Positions 1 to 11,680 of a stretch of 64,000 nt of DNA are shown here, in pieces. Position 1 is the first letter of the stretch. Each line of letters opens with the position of its first letter. The translations under genes and the position numbers were made by a program. Location of the stretch: assembly GCA_033064195.1 (NCBI GenBank), contig JARBJD010000066.1, forward strand, positions 186,001-250,000, read 5' to 3'. The stretch comes from Blattamonas nauphoetae (lineage: Eukaryota; Preaxostyla; Oxymonadida). The notes under the pieces are model-generated. The model was not told the DNA's origin and did not search any database. It saw only the letters and a program-made list of their open reading frames with translations.

Positions 1-532
1 ACTGGCACGACGTAAATCTGCAGTGTTTCACTGTCAATTCACCGTTGACTCGCTTGTAGTGAAATGCTCCGCCTTCCTTTTCTGAAGTACAACCAGTGAA
101 CGTGCAAGTGTTAAGAGTGAGCGTGTTTAAATTCACGTCAATATCAGATTTGTTATCATTTGTGTACGTTGAAGGGCCATATGAAGCTGATGCACGGGTG
201 AAGGAGGAGTTGAGGAAGAAGAAGGAGCCAGCGGTGTTGATGTTCGGAACAACACAACCATACAGCGGGTTCTCCACAGACACAACTGAACTTCCTGCCA
301 TCACCACTTCGCAAGGCTTGGAGGATATCTGGTCATTGGTGGACATCTCAGGCTGGGTCAGATTCGCGAGTACACAAGAGGAGATTGTTTGAGGTGTTTC
401 GACGGTGGCCAGAATCGGAGAATTGGGACAAACTACAAAATTGCATATTGTTGTCCCTGTCATTGTTGCATGGTTGTTAGTGGCATCGGAGTTCACCAGA
501 GTGTGAAGAGGATGATCTGGACGATTTGTTGA
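1..532 (-). CDS. beta-helix surface protein, internal part (runs off the window start)
   Basis: Reading the minus strand from 532 gives an open frame to base 1 with the spacing of a parallel beta-helix surface protein: a Ser/Thr/Asn-rich stretch, then a CTFTGC motif, a following GGAFHY and a CRFTSC motif, each a rung of the F..C....GGA....C.F..C kind. The piece has no start of its own. It continues in frame from the signal-peptide exon at 12125-11706 once the 11.2 kb transposon between them is set aside. The likely role is a large secreted or surface-anchored repeat protein; the family is abundant in oxymonad genomes as I recall. The 3' end lies outside the window. No catalytic residues are visible. 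Confidence 0.7.
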
Positions 533-557
533 TAGTACTGCCTATAACCCGAAATTG
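533..557 (+). repeat. left terminal inverted repeat of the 11.2 kb transposon
   Basis: It matches the inverse complement of 11681-11705 at 23 of 25 positions; the two mismatches are adjacent, at the tenth and eleventh bases. The direct flank TGA at 530-532 recurs at 11706-11708. Confidence 0.75.
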
Positions 558-2380
558 ATCATGAACCCGAAGAATGAAAGAGAACAAAGAACGAGTACAT
601 GAAATTTAAGAAAAATTGGATTAAAACTGCGTAGACTTGTGTTGTAGCAAGAGTGTTCTCCAAAAATTCTGTATTGAGGTTTGATCACTTCATCTCTCTC
701 TGATGTTTGATGAATACCACGCCTCTTTGAATGCATTTGGTGAAATTCAGGCAAATATTATCACAACAAGCCAAAATAAGAAGTGATAAGCAATTGAATC
801 ATAATCAATTCGATCGTCCTCGATGCAAGATTGATTATTCCAACGACAGGCTTGAAAGTAGTTCCCACAATCCCCTAACCGATGCCTTTTCCATACACTT
901 TGAAGCCTCGTGCGACAGACTGCCTTGAAGTCAAACGTGTCCGAAGCCTCCACACAGGAAACGGATCCGCGTATCCTGGTTTGGACATTCGAAGAAGTCC
1001 AGATTGATGTCTTCGATTGAGATGGAGAACCACAAAAAAAGAAGAATGAGGAAAGGAGAGAAGGAACAGGACGTGATTTGGAGTGTCTCTCCAGTCAACA
1101 GGAACAGCTGGGCGGAGTCTTTCCTTGTGACATCTTCACTGTCGCGACAAGTTGATTCAATCCATCCTGAACGAGGGGAAAGACTTCCTGTGTCGCCCGA
1201 AACAGGAACATCCCCACGACTCGGTGATCTCCTCCGTCTTCTTCGATGGATCGACAAACCATTCGTTGCTTGGCTCGATGAGATCATCGGGGAAGTCGAC
1301 AGACGCCAGCAGGTCTCCCGCAGAGAGGATGATCACTGTCAGGATCCTCTCCCGAAGAGTGTGGAGGAGTTCAGCATAGTTTGCATTGCAGGAATTGTGG
1401 AGAAGAATGAGGGATGTTTGTTTGGCGTCGGTGTACGGGTTGCAGCGGATGATGAGGCGCAGAGTGGAGAAGAGGGTGAGGAGAGACGAATGCAGACTCT
1501 CGACGAGAGCCACGCCCGCTTGGTCTTCGAGAAGTAGGGAGAGGCGGGCAGTGTTTGTGGTGAGGAAGAACATGAGGCGATGGATGAGTGTTCCAACCAC
1601 CTCCACTCCGAAGATGCGGATGAAGGGGCTGAGTGATGTCAACATTCGGTGGACGAGGGAGACCACATCGTTCTGGAAAAGTGGGAAGCGAAAGATGTTT
1701 CTGACACGGACATCCAACACCTGGTTCATGGCGAAGAGCGAATGATGGAACGAGTCAATCGAGATAGGCTGGCGTTGGTCGAGGAAGAGTGAGGTGAACG
1801 AGGGGAGGAAGAAGGAGAACGTGAGTGGATGTTCCACTGTTGTCAGAGTGAAGATGGTGTCGTGGTTGACGTTGTTTGGATGAAAGATGAAGTTCTCGTC
1901 GGGGTACAGCACGATGCGTGTTCCGAGTTGCTTCATGATGTCCTTTTCCCTCCTCTTCTTCGTCTGTGTCACCGGCGGGTTCTTCACCGAATCAACCATC
2001 CCAAAATTCTCTTCCGTCTCCATCGTTTGGTCGTCATTGCTCGGAAAGTCAATTCTGACACCGTCCCTTTTGCTTGGCGAGTTGAGAGTCACATTGTCGG
2101 AGAATGACGAGCTCTCTTCAGACGTGGCGAATGAGTCGACTTCAAAGAGGCGCTCCTGCTTCCCGTTCTGCTCGACGTCGGAGTCGTCGAGCGAGGAATA
2201 CGAGGGAGAGCCTGGGTGGGTCGAGATAAACATAATTTCGTCGTTCATTCTCTGCTCGATCGACTCCTCAGACTCGGAAGGTGTTGAGCTGTCTGACGAT
2301 TTGTTGGAGTCATCTTGAAACTCGTTTATGAAGAAGGTTTCCAGAGGAGCTCCCTTACCAGTTGCTCCTCACAAACCTTC

Positions 2381-2427
2381 AGCTCCCACTCCATTGAGAT
2401 AGTAGTCCGTGAAGTGGCCCATAGGTC
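2381..2427 (+). repeat. inverted terminal repeat, left, DIRS-like element A
   Basis: 47 bases that match the inverse complement of 7007-7053 with no mismatch seen. The outer tip 2343-2379 is not inverted at the other end but is complemented inside, at 6768-6804. Confidence 0.8.
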
Positions 2428-5400
2428 CTTACAATCCAAATAGATTCAACAATACCAGATTTTCAATCCCGCTGGTGCAGGAAATCCACGGTTATTTCCT
2501 TTCATGAGTTGCTTCCGAAACTCCCGACGATGTACGTCCTGTACACGAAAACAAACCGAAGACTGATATCATCAACCTTTTCTTCAGCACTGACCAAAAT
2601 TGTTACTCCAAAACACTGTCCAGTCAACTCTCAGTTAAGCAAGCATTCACATTGACTCTCTGGATGATGACAAAAGTTAAAAAGCAGCTCAAAACAGTGT
2701 TCACAAGATCAGACAAAGTTTCGCCAAGTCGACTGTTCTCCGATCGATATAAGAAGAATACTCCAGCGAGCGGTACAAAACGATAATAACACGATGAATC
2801 AAAACCTCAAGAACATTAAATAGTTACGCATCATCAAGCAACTCACCTCATTTTCATCGATCATTAAGTCCTTGAAGCTGATTAGGAAACAACGCAAATA
2901 TCATCCATCCAAGTCAAGCAACCAATTATTTGCATACCTGAACGGTCAATGTCGCCAGTTTCTATGATATCGTCATCACAACCCAAACGACAGAAAGCTC
3001 AAGATTTTATGCGACACTGTCGCAAGGAGGAACATATCAACCCATGATTTGTTCAGTTGAGACCGGATTTGTTTGTTAGCATCAGTTGAGTCGTGATGAT
3101 TGAACCATTTCCATCCGACATTCCAAGTTTCAGAAATGACGCCTGTGAGCCTACATCCATCATTACTTCAAGACAGGCCACCACCCCGGTCAATTTTTGT
3201 CACCTATATTGGCATAAAACTCAAGACGGGTTCTTTCTATCGCACGAATGGGCAGCAAGCCACCCCGTTCTTCGTCCTGGCACCTTCAACCGATTTTGAT
3301 AATCACGACCACATCTTAAAGAATGTCAGTGGCACATTCACATCAAATGATATTCAGTAGCGGGATATTATCATCTGGAAGAGGCTTATCACGGATCCAC
3401 AAGTTGCCCATCGAATGTGGACAACGAATTCCAATGCAGAGATAACAACACATATTTTAGCCCGAGGAACGCCCAACAAGTCTTCTCCTCGTCGTGTGGG
3501 AGAGCTGGAATTCAATTATCTCAGATTCTAGTGAAGTTGAGCTCTCACGAAAGCTTCTTCGATAAGTCATGAAACATTGTACATCAGAGAAGGAAAGAGC
3601 AGCACATCACCGCAAGGAAGGAAACAGAATTAGCAGTGACATCACCATTCGCGATCAACCTCGAACTTCGATGAGTTCGGAACACATTAAAAATGGGGGA
3701 GTGAAAGGTGATTCAGGAACTTAGGCAACTATCCCTCCCAACTTCTTCAATCACAGGGGTTGGTAATGTCGATGAAGTATGAAGCGCTCGTCCGAAGCAG
3801 TTCTACAAGAATAGAACGGATTATGCACAAGGGATCTGATGCCTGTTAAAACTGCCGTCCGCAGTGGTGAATACGCGTCGTCCAAACATGGAAGTTACGG
3901 AGAGTGCAATTTGTCTGACTCATTGATTGGCGACTGACCCTGTTTTCGGTTCGAATCAGACTCACCGACGAATTACGAAGGATGAAGCCCGATGCTGACA
4001 CATCCTTACTCGCTGATGTAGCATCAACCACAAGAATGGCGATGCTTCATCGATATGCTCTGAACTCCTCCGTATCGGCCCCACGATGGTCAAGGGAACG
4101 TGAAGACATCTGTGGAAGACTCGGATGACTCGGCCGCATTTCCACCACTTTCTATGGCTGTCCTTTCCCCCTCGACATCGGTATGACAGCAGCATTCATG
4201 TGTCTTGCAACATTCTCCACCAAGTTGTCTTTCCGTCCTTCTTGGCCACTGGATACAGGTTCATTAGACAACTCCTTCAGTTTCTCCAGTCGGATACGAT
4301 CACTCTCTTTCCTCGAGTTTATTTTTTCATGGGATTGTCGATCCCTCAATCGTCATCCTCCCAGGAAGAGGATTCTGGTGCGACTGCCGCTATGAAACGT
4401 TAACAGATAACTCGGACAAACCAGGAATTGAAGGAGATCAGGAATCCTTGCATACTGTCCACCCTGTTCCTCAACAATAGCTCACAAGTCGAAGACCTTC
4501 CGGTCAGATGAATCCTGCCCTCAAAGGTGACTGAATCTTTGACTTCCTCTAAGCTAAAGTCTGACAAGACCCAGCATGAGTGGTTTCCAGCAATTAATGT
4601 CGAATGTAAACAGGCCATTTTTCGTTTAAGCAGCCATCGTCGAGTTGCGTATCAGAATTGTCTCAAACGTAACGATCAACTGACTTCTTGTGTCCTGCCT
4701 GACCTTGTGGGTTATCTCTACTATCAGGACACTCCGACGAAGAATCTCAAAAGGCTAGCATCGACAGACACAAAGACAAGGACGATGGTTGAGATAAGTT
4801 TGACAGCTTCTTCGGGAGTCTCGTTGAGGCACCGACGTTCAACAGGTCGGAAGCGTTAGCCATTGAACACCTTTCAAAGTTGATCCGATCACCTGAGCTT
4901 AATCGCCTCATGTGTTTCAAAGGATCCTGTCTCAACCCGAGTACATCAACGGACGTTGACATTTTCGAACAATCGATGTCGAGCTGATCTCAATGACTTC
5001 ACGCACGATCTTCAGAAAACGACATAGCTAATCGTATCCACAGAAGCGATTCTCCTCGGAAACTCGAAGTTCTGTTTTTCTCTAGGGAGGAGCCGAGGTT
5101 GATATCTGCACATGTGACGAACTCACCCAACAATGGCAAACATCGTGAACTTCACTAATCATCTCTTGGATATTTAGGGGAACGCGAACCTCGTCGATGG
5201 ATTCTTGTATGCCCCATCTCAAGCATTGGATTCACCTGGAGGGACAGAGAATTTGGGAGATCTTCCACGAAGAGAATCACAGTCGAGGATTGCAAAGACG
5301 TCATTCCATCATGTTGAACATTAACCTTCCTTCTTCGTACAGGAAGTCATTATTCTGACATATCTAATCGGGTCACGTGCTGAACTGGAACAGACAAAGC

Positions 5401-6767
5401 ATCTCCAATCCTCAAAGCAATACCTCAGTAAACTGTGCCTCTCCGCTTGTGAAAGAAGAACTACAGTACACGGTCACATAGATGGAAATAACAAAACTGA
5501 CTTCGTTCGATCGCCTTCGTTTCACTATCAATCGCGAACTCAATTGACATGCAGGAAGCCATCACCTTCGGTTCTCTCGATTCATGGCAGCCGTTCATTG
5601 ACTCGGACAAACTCAGGAACAGTTCCCTCATTATCGAGTCATGGCCAACAAATGTCAAGAAAGATGGAAAATCGGAAGATCTGCTGCCAACTGATACTCC
5701 AACCGTTCATTTGACAAAGAGACCCAGCATCTCGACAGCTGCCTCGCCAATCGACTCTCCAATCCAAGCCCAACCATCTTCATCTCAAGACAAGCCACAA
5801 CCAACACCCCCTCCACCTGTCGTCCCACTCCAACCACAAACACAGACACCTCAACGAGTTGCTTCTCCTCAGCTGGAGAAGAGAGATGATGTCAAAAATG
5901 ATTCTTTTGTGTCTTTTCCTGAGAAGTGGGAATTGACGCCAGTTGAGGAATGTGTCCAGGCAGAACTCCAACTCCTTCATCCACTCGCCACAACACCACC
6001 TTCTTCCCCTCTCTCGATCATCCTCCCTCCTCGTCTCGATGAAAACGTTATTGCCGAACTCAAAAAGAACAAAACCGCAATACGCTCCCATTCTGAGTTC
6101 CTGTTGGTCCGCCATTCGATCCGAATCAAGCCATCCACCACAAAAAGGAGTCTCAAGATAGACGATACACTCGTGTCTCCCCCTCCACAGTGTCTCTCGG
6201 CCTGGCTGATTCAGATGTCAGCGTCTTCGTGTGTAGAACCCCGTCGGTTTTGCTCTATCTCCGACGCAGCATCCGCTATTTGCTCGAACTGCTTTCTTTC
6301 AGTCGGAAGCTCGCTGTGGAATCCAGAGTTTGAGCCAGAATGGAATCAGAACTGGCTGAGGGAGCAGAACTCGCTTTCAGTTTCTGAGTGGGATACGTCG
6401 GGATCGGATGGGGTCGTATGATCAGTGGAGCGAACAATCAGCCTCTCGCCTCTTGTGGAGGCCTCGGTGTGGCGTAGTATGACAAAGAGTCAATCTCAGC
6501 GAAGAAGGCACACATTGAAAGGGAACTTTCTCTCTCAAAGTCTGGTGAAGGAACATTCCTCTTCACGGACACTATTCATGAGTGAACTTGCATCAGATTA
6601 GAAAGCAGACAGACATACACAGGAACAGGCTGCGCCAAATCTTGGCTCCAGCCACTAAACGTGGTGTCACGGTCCATTTTGAAGAGATATGTTGTTTTTC
6701 TTTGCCTCATCCTGTCGTTCTTCGTTCTGAATTAGGTTCTTTTCAACTCTCAATGGAGTGGGAGCTG

Positions 6768-6823
6768 AAGGTTTGTGAGGAGCAACTGGTAAGGGAGCTC
6801 CTCTTACACAAACCGAAGCTCCC
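6768..6823 (+). repeat. internal complementary region of DIRS-like element A
   Basis: Bases 6768-6804 are the inverse complement of the left tip 2343-2379, and 6802-6823 the inverse complement of the right tip 7047-7068. They overlap in TCT, the same trinucleotide at which the element joined its target. This is the classic DIRS-1 arrangement used to form a circular intermediate. Confidence 0.8.
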
Positions 6824-7006
6824 ACGAGTTTCACGACCTGTCCCCAAGATTGTGCCAGGCCCAAGGGCCTTTGCTCCCTCTCCCTCCGCGAAAGCGGAAG
6901 TTTCTCGGATCATTGGTTCGCCCTGATTCGAGAAAAAGAAGTGCAAAGCTTAAATAATGAATCTAATTTGGAGAATAATTACAATTGAATGCTATTTGTC
7001 ATTTAC

Positions 7007-7053
7007 GACCTATGGGCCACTTCACGGACTACTATCTCAATGGAGTGGGAGCT
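7007..7053 (-). repeat. inverted terminal repeat, right, DIRS-like element A
   Basis: Inverse complement of 2381-2427. The remaining right tip, to 7068, is complemented within 6802-6823. Confidence 0.8.
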
Positions 7054-7342
7054 TCGGTTTGTGTAAGAACATTCTCGTTCCCTTTCGTTTTCTTTTTCTG
7101 CCTTCTTCTTTCGGTGGGAGATCCTTGACTTGATTCTGGCGAGTGGAGGGGGTCTGGCAGTCGTTGTGGCTCCGACGAATCAGAGTGGTGATCAGAATTA
7201 TGCTGTCCAGCAGGAACGTTTGATGCTCTTCGTTTGAGTCGACTGGACTCATGTGTCTTCTCTGCATCCCGACGAAGCATCTTGAATGTCGATGGCTTGA
7301 CGAGAGGTGAGAGTTTCGGCGAGACAAAGATTACCTTCTTCA

Positions 7343-7374
7343 CTGTGGTCTGCTGTATGAGACGGAGGAGAGAC
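7343..7374 (-). other. 32-nt GT-AG intron in the passenger gene
   Basis: It starts GTCTCTCC and ends ACCACAG on the minus strand. Removing it joins the Ser-rich frame to the downstream KKVIF frame without a stop, which decides this boundary over nearer AG sites. Confidence 0.6.
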
Positions 7375-7594
7375 CAGTTTTCGGTCTTCGTGTTTTGAAC
7401 GAAAGCGAATCAGGTGCATCACCCAAATCTGCGAAGAGTGGGGAGTTCTTCTTCGATCGAGGGAAGTTGAGGGGAGAGAGCGAGTCTGTCGATGCTGATT
7501 TCATCAGCTTTGTAGTGGCGTCGTGTTCAGATACGTTGATGATCGACGCCTGGTCCATGCTCGGAGGGACATGCGAGATGAGATCGAAGCTCAT

Positions 7595-8810
7595 TTCGGA
7601 TTTAGCTCCGAATGAATGACTGCGTGTGTGTCGTGCAGGTGAAATGGGAGACTGGAATTGGGGGAGGATGGGGAGGAGAGAGTTGAACGCGTTGCTGCGT
7701 GGGGACTAGGTCGTGTACTTCTGTGTAGACGACGGAGAGGTGGCAGACGTGGGCTGGTTCTTTGGAGGCACAGCAAACGGACATAACTGCTTGTTCAGCT
7801 TTTGTCCAAGGCAGAACGGACAAGTTCGGTAGTTGTGTGACGTGTATTTTGTATAGGAGTTCTTCGGTGTGGTTTCGTGAAGATTGGGGAGAAGATGGAA
7901 GGGCGGAGAACAGGAAAAGCGTACTGTCGAGGTGTGTGTGGATGTGCGAGTCGACTGAAAACGGAGATGGGCACTGTCTCCGAGTGCATATTCACTGGAA
8001 GCCAAAACTGAGTCGACTTCCGATCGGACGAGGTGGAAAGGTCGACGGAACAGGGAGGTTGATGGTTCGGAGGAGTGTGTGTGCTGACCAAGCTCAAACT
8101 CGCCTTTTGTGGCGAGGCTGTCGAGAGACCGCTCGATCATCATTATGAACGTTTCTGCACCATGTCCGAAGGGACCGAGGGGAAGAATTTGTTCTGCTGT
8201 TGTGCGACTTTCGTAATCATCAGAAGCGATCGGACGATGAGAAACGGGACGATGACCGCGAGAACCGAGATAATCTTCCCCAGTGCGGTTTGGAGCTAGA
8301 CAGGGTCGCTTTGAAGGAAGGGCCGGACGAGTCTGAGCGTCGAAAGGAGTAAGCCCTTCGGCATGTCGATCAACGCCTCGAGAGGCTCCAAAGAAAGTTC
8401 GGGGATGTGAAATGAGGAAGTGTGTTGATGTGCGGGATGGCGACACGCGAGGCGATTCGGGAAAGTGTTGTGGATACTTGGACGGGGCTGTTCGGAGGGA
8501 AGATGGAGAGCGACGTGGGTGTGTTCGCAGTCGAGTCAGGTTGTGCAGCGATTGAGGTCGATGATGGCGACCGACTCGAATGTTGGTGATTGACATTGTG
8601 AATCTGACGAACAGAGCGTCGGCGGCAGGACAGCTGTTGTGGGTGGAGATAAGCTCGGACAGGCAGGTGAATGTGTTGGGCAGGTCGTGGAGGAGCTTTA
8701 GGAAGGGGTCGGACGATCGAATGTTGATGTCGACACCGATGAATTGGTGAGTTGTGGTGAGAAGTTTTTAAAACAGAAGGAAATGTGACGGGTGGGAGCG
8801 TGTATGTCAA
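7595..8810 (-). other. coding-like stretch upstream of the passenger gene, model unresolved
   Basis: On the minus strand several stretches look like protein: one around 8700-8590 (helical, LKLLHDL, CLSEL), one at 8390-8190 (LEALIDMPKGL, then a hydrophobic VLAVIVPFLIV segment) and one near 8140-8080 (MMIERSLDSLATKGEFELG). They lie in different frames. Short introns could link some, for example a 27-base GTCTAG...GGGAAG between DP and IISV, but others need frameshifts. It is probably the 5' part of the passenger gene in partial decay. The long antisense frame 8596-7706 appears to be a composite of these. Confidence 0.35.
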
Positions 8811-9525
8811 TGGAAGGAAAGGATTGGTCGGCCTTCAACGAAACAATTTAGATACCCTTTTTGTTCGGTTTCATTTTTCTTCTGCTTTTCTTTTTCCATT
8901 TGCATGCATTTTCTGGTTGGTCAACGGAAGAGTTGCGTCGCTTCTTTTTCTGAATTGGCGCATAGTCCTCGCTTGGCGACCCATCCTCGTATTCATCGAA
9001 ACCGTCTTGACGGAGATGCTTTGCTTTAACTTTGGTGATTTCAGGCACTTCTTTCTCCTCCGTATCGGAGTCTCCCAGCAGCAGTTTCCAGTCTTTTTCC
9101 TCTGTCTTTCTAAGGTTGTACGAAGTCAGTGGTGGCAAGTCAACTTCGTCAACTTCAACTTGAGTTCGAATGGTCGTAGTGTGTTCACCTGAGAACATCT
9201 CTTTTCCGCCTTTTGTCAAGTACTCCCTCCATGCCTTTTGTGTTTCTTCACAGGATAGACATTGTCCGCTGAGAGGAAAACCTCGTCTAGCGGGCGGTGG
9301 ACCTTGAATTCTCTCCTTGAAGGAACCGCATACCACAGAACCATCAGCTGTTGGTATGCCTGTTGACTTAAATGCGTTGATGATGGTTTTTTTTGAGAGA
9401 GCGTGTTGTGCAGCTGTTTCGACCGATGTTAGCCAAGGGATGAGTTGATCCGCAAGCTTAGTTTTGCTTGGGAGTGGCGAGAGGGATTTGAGGTGGTGTT
9501 TGAAAACAGCATTGACTCCTCGATC

Positions 9526-10496
9526 CAGGGTTGTCGGGCCCATCGAAGTGACTTAAGTCGTTGAAAAATGACTTAGAAGTAAGAAGTAAGGAGAAACGAC
9601 TTACTACTAAGTTATTACATTTGTAAGATCATTTTTGAGCAAAATATGGTGCTATTTTCGATGAAATGAGATGATCGTGACAAAAAATGACATTTCTGAC
9701 GTTGTATTGTGCTTCTGGGCGATGGAGAAGAGGAAACAGACAGAGCAGTGAGCAGGGTTGAAGCGAAACTGAAGAAAGGGAAGAAGGGAAAGAAATACTC
9801 ATCCGAACATAAAACATACACAAAATAGGAAATAACGGGCGAGAATAAACGAAATAGTGCAAAGTCTGTCGATGAGAACTCCGTATCCCCCGACCAGAAT
9901 GACGATACTCGAAGAAAAACCACTTGTCAGTCGTGGTCTGGTCTGTCTCGAACAGATTCTGGAAGTGATCTCGTACAAGGTGATCACCGATCTGAATCTT
10001 CGAATAACAGTTGCTGAACTCACTGCTGTTGGAAAGCAAGTCAGTGGAGCAGTCTTCGAGTCAAAGCAGGATGAGTGGAAGAGTTCCATGTTTGTGGATA
10101 GAGAATGCATTTTGTCAAATCTGTCCTCCCACTATGTCAGAAACAGTAAACTGAATGTTGAGGATTTTGTGATAGAACTTCTAATGAAAGGTTCTTATCA
10201 TTCACATCAAGATCTGACCCACACAGACATTTTCAGCATTGCATTGATGGCCTCTCTTGGACCGGAAAGATGTGTACTCATGATATATAGGATTCTGATC
10301 AGATCGCAATGCATTTGTGTATGATTAGAGATTCTGTCGAAGAACCGTAGATGTTGTTTTCATGATCAAGACCACAAAAAGGTGAAACAGTATGAAATGG
10401 TTTACTTTTGAAGAAAAATGACTTAGTCTTAAGTCACGAGAGAATTAGTGAAAAGTAAGTCATTTTACTTACTTCTAAGTCATTCCGACAACCCTG
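9526..10496. mobile_element. 971 bp hAT-type non-autonomous element (MITE)
   Basis: It begins CAGGGTTGTCGG at 9526 and ends with the perfect inverse complement at 10496. The 8 bases CCTCGATC lie on both sides (9518-9525 and 10497-10504), and the duplicated bases encode the DRG motif of the transposase it interrupts. An 8 bp duplication and a CAGGG start are typical of hAT elements. Subterminal blocks repeat the motif ACTTA(C/G) (for example TGACTTAGAAGTAAG on the left and TTACTTACTTCTAAGTCA on the right), likely transposase binding sites. A 155-codon open frame (9857-10324) has no resemblance to a hAT transposase; its coding status is unclear. Confidence 0.9.
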
Positions 10497-11197
10497 CCTC
10501 GATCACAGGGCTGTGTGATCGAGGAGGTGTTTGACGGTAAGCAAATAGAATCGCAATTCTGTTCAGAGAGTGTCTTCCATAAATCCGGCTGAAATCGGGA
10601 CGAATGACCATCAAAGATTAGCAGGGCGGGCGCATCCTGTAATTCGAGGCGGGCTCGCCTTCTAGCAATCTCCGGAATGAGATGCTTGAGTAGAATGTTT
10701 GAAAGAATCTCTTTATTCATCCATCCGCGTGGGGCGGGATGGATGAAGAAATCTTTTGGTTTGTGCGCTTGATAGTGCTCCGGTTGGATTGATTGCGGGA
10801 GAAGAATGTGTGAAGTGAAGGCTTCTCCGTCTTCGGCAATGAAAAATACCATAGTACATGAAAAAATTTGTGATGGTGGAGTTGAATAGATTTGTTTTTC
10901 TTCCAGTAAGCCAACTCGGTGGGTGAGTACCGATTGAGTAGAAAGAAGTGATGTTTCATCAAAATTTATGATGAGTGCCGGAGGATACATCCTTTTGTCC
11001 TTCAGTTGTTTTAGTTTGTGGTAAAACGGAAGTATGTGTTCTTTCGTCATAGCATTGATTCGAGCTTGGGTCATTACTTCTGGTTTCATTGAAAAGAGCT
11101 CATTTCGCGATTTCACCCAAGAGTGAACCCATGTGTGGGACGGCGGCTCCCGATCATACGGTATAAATCGAAATCGAGAGATGTGGATTGTGTGTGC

Positions 11198-11226
11198 CTA
11201 AAACAAATGAAGAAAAAGAGAGCAAC
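11198..11226 (-). other. 29-nt GT-AG intron in the transposase
   Basis: It begins GTTGCTCTC and ends TGTTTTAG on the minus strand. Its removal links the ADIADM segment to the helix-turn-helix part in frame. Confidence 0.65.
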
Positions 11227-11680
11227 CATGTCCGCAATGTCCGCAAAAGTTGGGTTAATTCCAGAGCAAATGCTCTCTAAGATCTCGTGTAGAAGTTGTT
11301 CCTCTTCCGACTTATTGAGATACTGTCTGTTGCCGTTCTGTTGCGGCATTTCGCCCAGAAGGAGAGAATTGAGTGCTCTTGTCTTTGATGCTGGGCTTAG
11401 GGTCTTGAACTGCTGAATTTGGATTTGACATTGATGGACGATCGTGCCATCAATGAGGACAATTGGGGGAGATTATGATTTGGACACCCCTTTCGAGAAG
11501 TCACAACATGCTTTGAATGCATCGAGAGTCGACGGAAGTGGAGGAGGAGAAACAGTCATTTAAAACAGACCCATTGTATCAATACATTTCCTCAATTCAC
11601 AAAAAAAGTGATAATAGTATCAGAAATGAAATGAAGAAAATAATCATCACTCAATCAACTGCACTTTCCGGGTTGTCCTC

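Larger units (their letters stand above)
2343..7068 (+). mobile_element. DIRS-like tyrosine-recombinase retroelement A, old and decayed
   Basis: Ends and layout match element B at 55501-60178: a 37-base left tip (2343-2379), an inverted terminal repeat (2381-2427 against 7007-7053), and an internal complementary region (6768-6823) that joins the complements of the left and right tips. There is no target duplication; the core AGA is shared by both tips and the host exon. Bases just inside the left repeat still align with element B (for example around 2690-2790 against 55780-55880), as do bases just before the internal complementary region. It is much broken and I see no intact reverse transcriptase or recombinase. 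It inserted within an exon of the passenger gene and looks considerably older than element B. Confidence 0.8.
1157..7594 (-). pseudogene. passenger gene of the 11.2 kb transposon, interrupted by a DIRS-like element
   Basis: From an ATG at 7594 the frame reads through a Ser-rich segment, a 32 base GT-AG intron (7374-7343), then a basic KRR/KKK segment. It stops at a DIRS-like insertion (7068-2343) and resumes in the same frame at 2342, running to TGA at 1157. The last 360 residues are hydrophobic and look alpha-helical, with a Cys-containing tail (GCSCFG). I recognise no domain. Outside the DIRS element the frame is open for about 560 codons, so the gene was probably functional until that insertion. 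Coding-like segments continue upstream (7600-8800), where frames change too often for a confident model. It could be an accessory transposon protein or a captured host gene. The start is uncertain. Confidence 0.55.
8848..11349 (-). pseudogene. pogo-like (DDE_1) transposase, split by a MITE
   Basis: An ATG at 11349 opens a helix-turn-helix-like N-terminus (NKSEEEQLLHEI). A 29-base intron (11226-11198) leads into a CENP-B-type segment (W..SW.KSRNELF). The catalytic core follows: INFDET, then LLIFDGHSS, then LPSNTSSITQPCDRG, giving Asp, Asp and a last Asp 36 residues after the second (DD35D). This is the DDE_1 fold of pogo/Tigger enzymes, which cut and paste their own element. Immediately after the third Asp the frame is broken by a hAT-type MITE and resumes at 9517 as VNAVFKHHL, ending in an acidic then Lys/Arg-rich tail at 8848. 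It lies next to the right TIR, so it is presumably the enzyme that moved the 11.2 kb element; it is inactive as it stands. Confidence 0.8.

Noticed and set aside
1004-1537. A 177-codon plus-strand frame
   Set aside because: It is the complement of the passenger gene's helical C-terminal region, which has the better coding character.
7706-8596. A 296-codon minus-strand frame taken as one gene
   Set aside because: Its His/Arg/Ser-rich content looks like a wrong-frame reading; more protein-like segments lie in the other two frames over the same bases.
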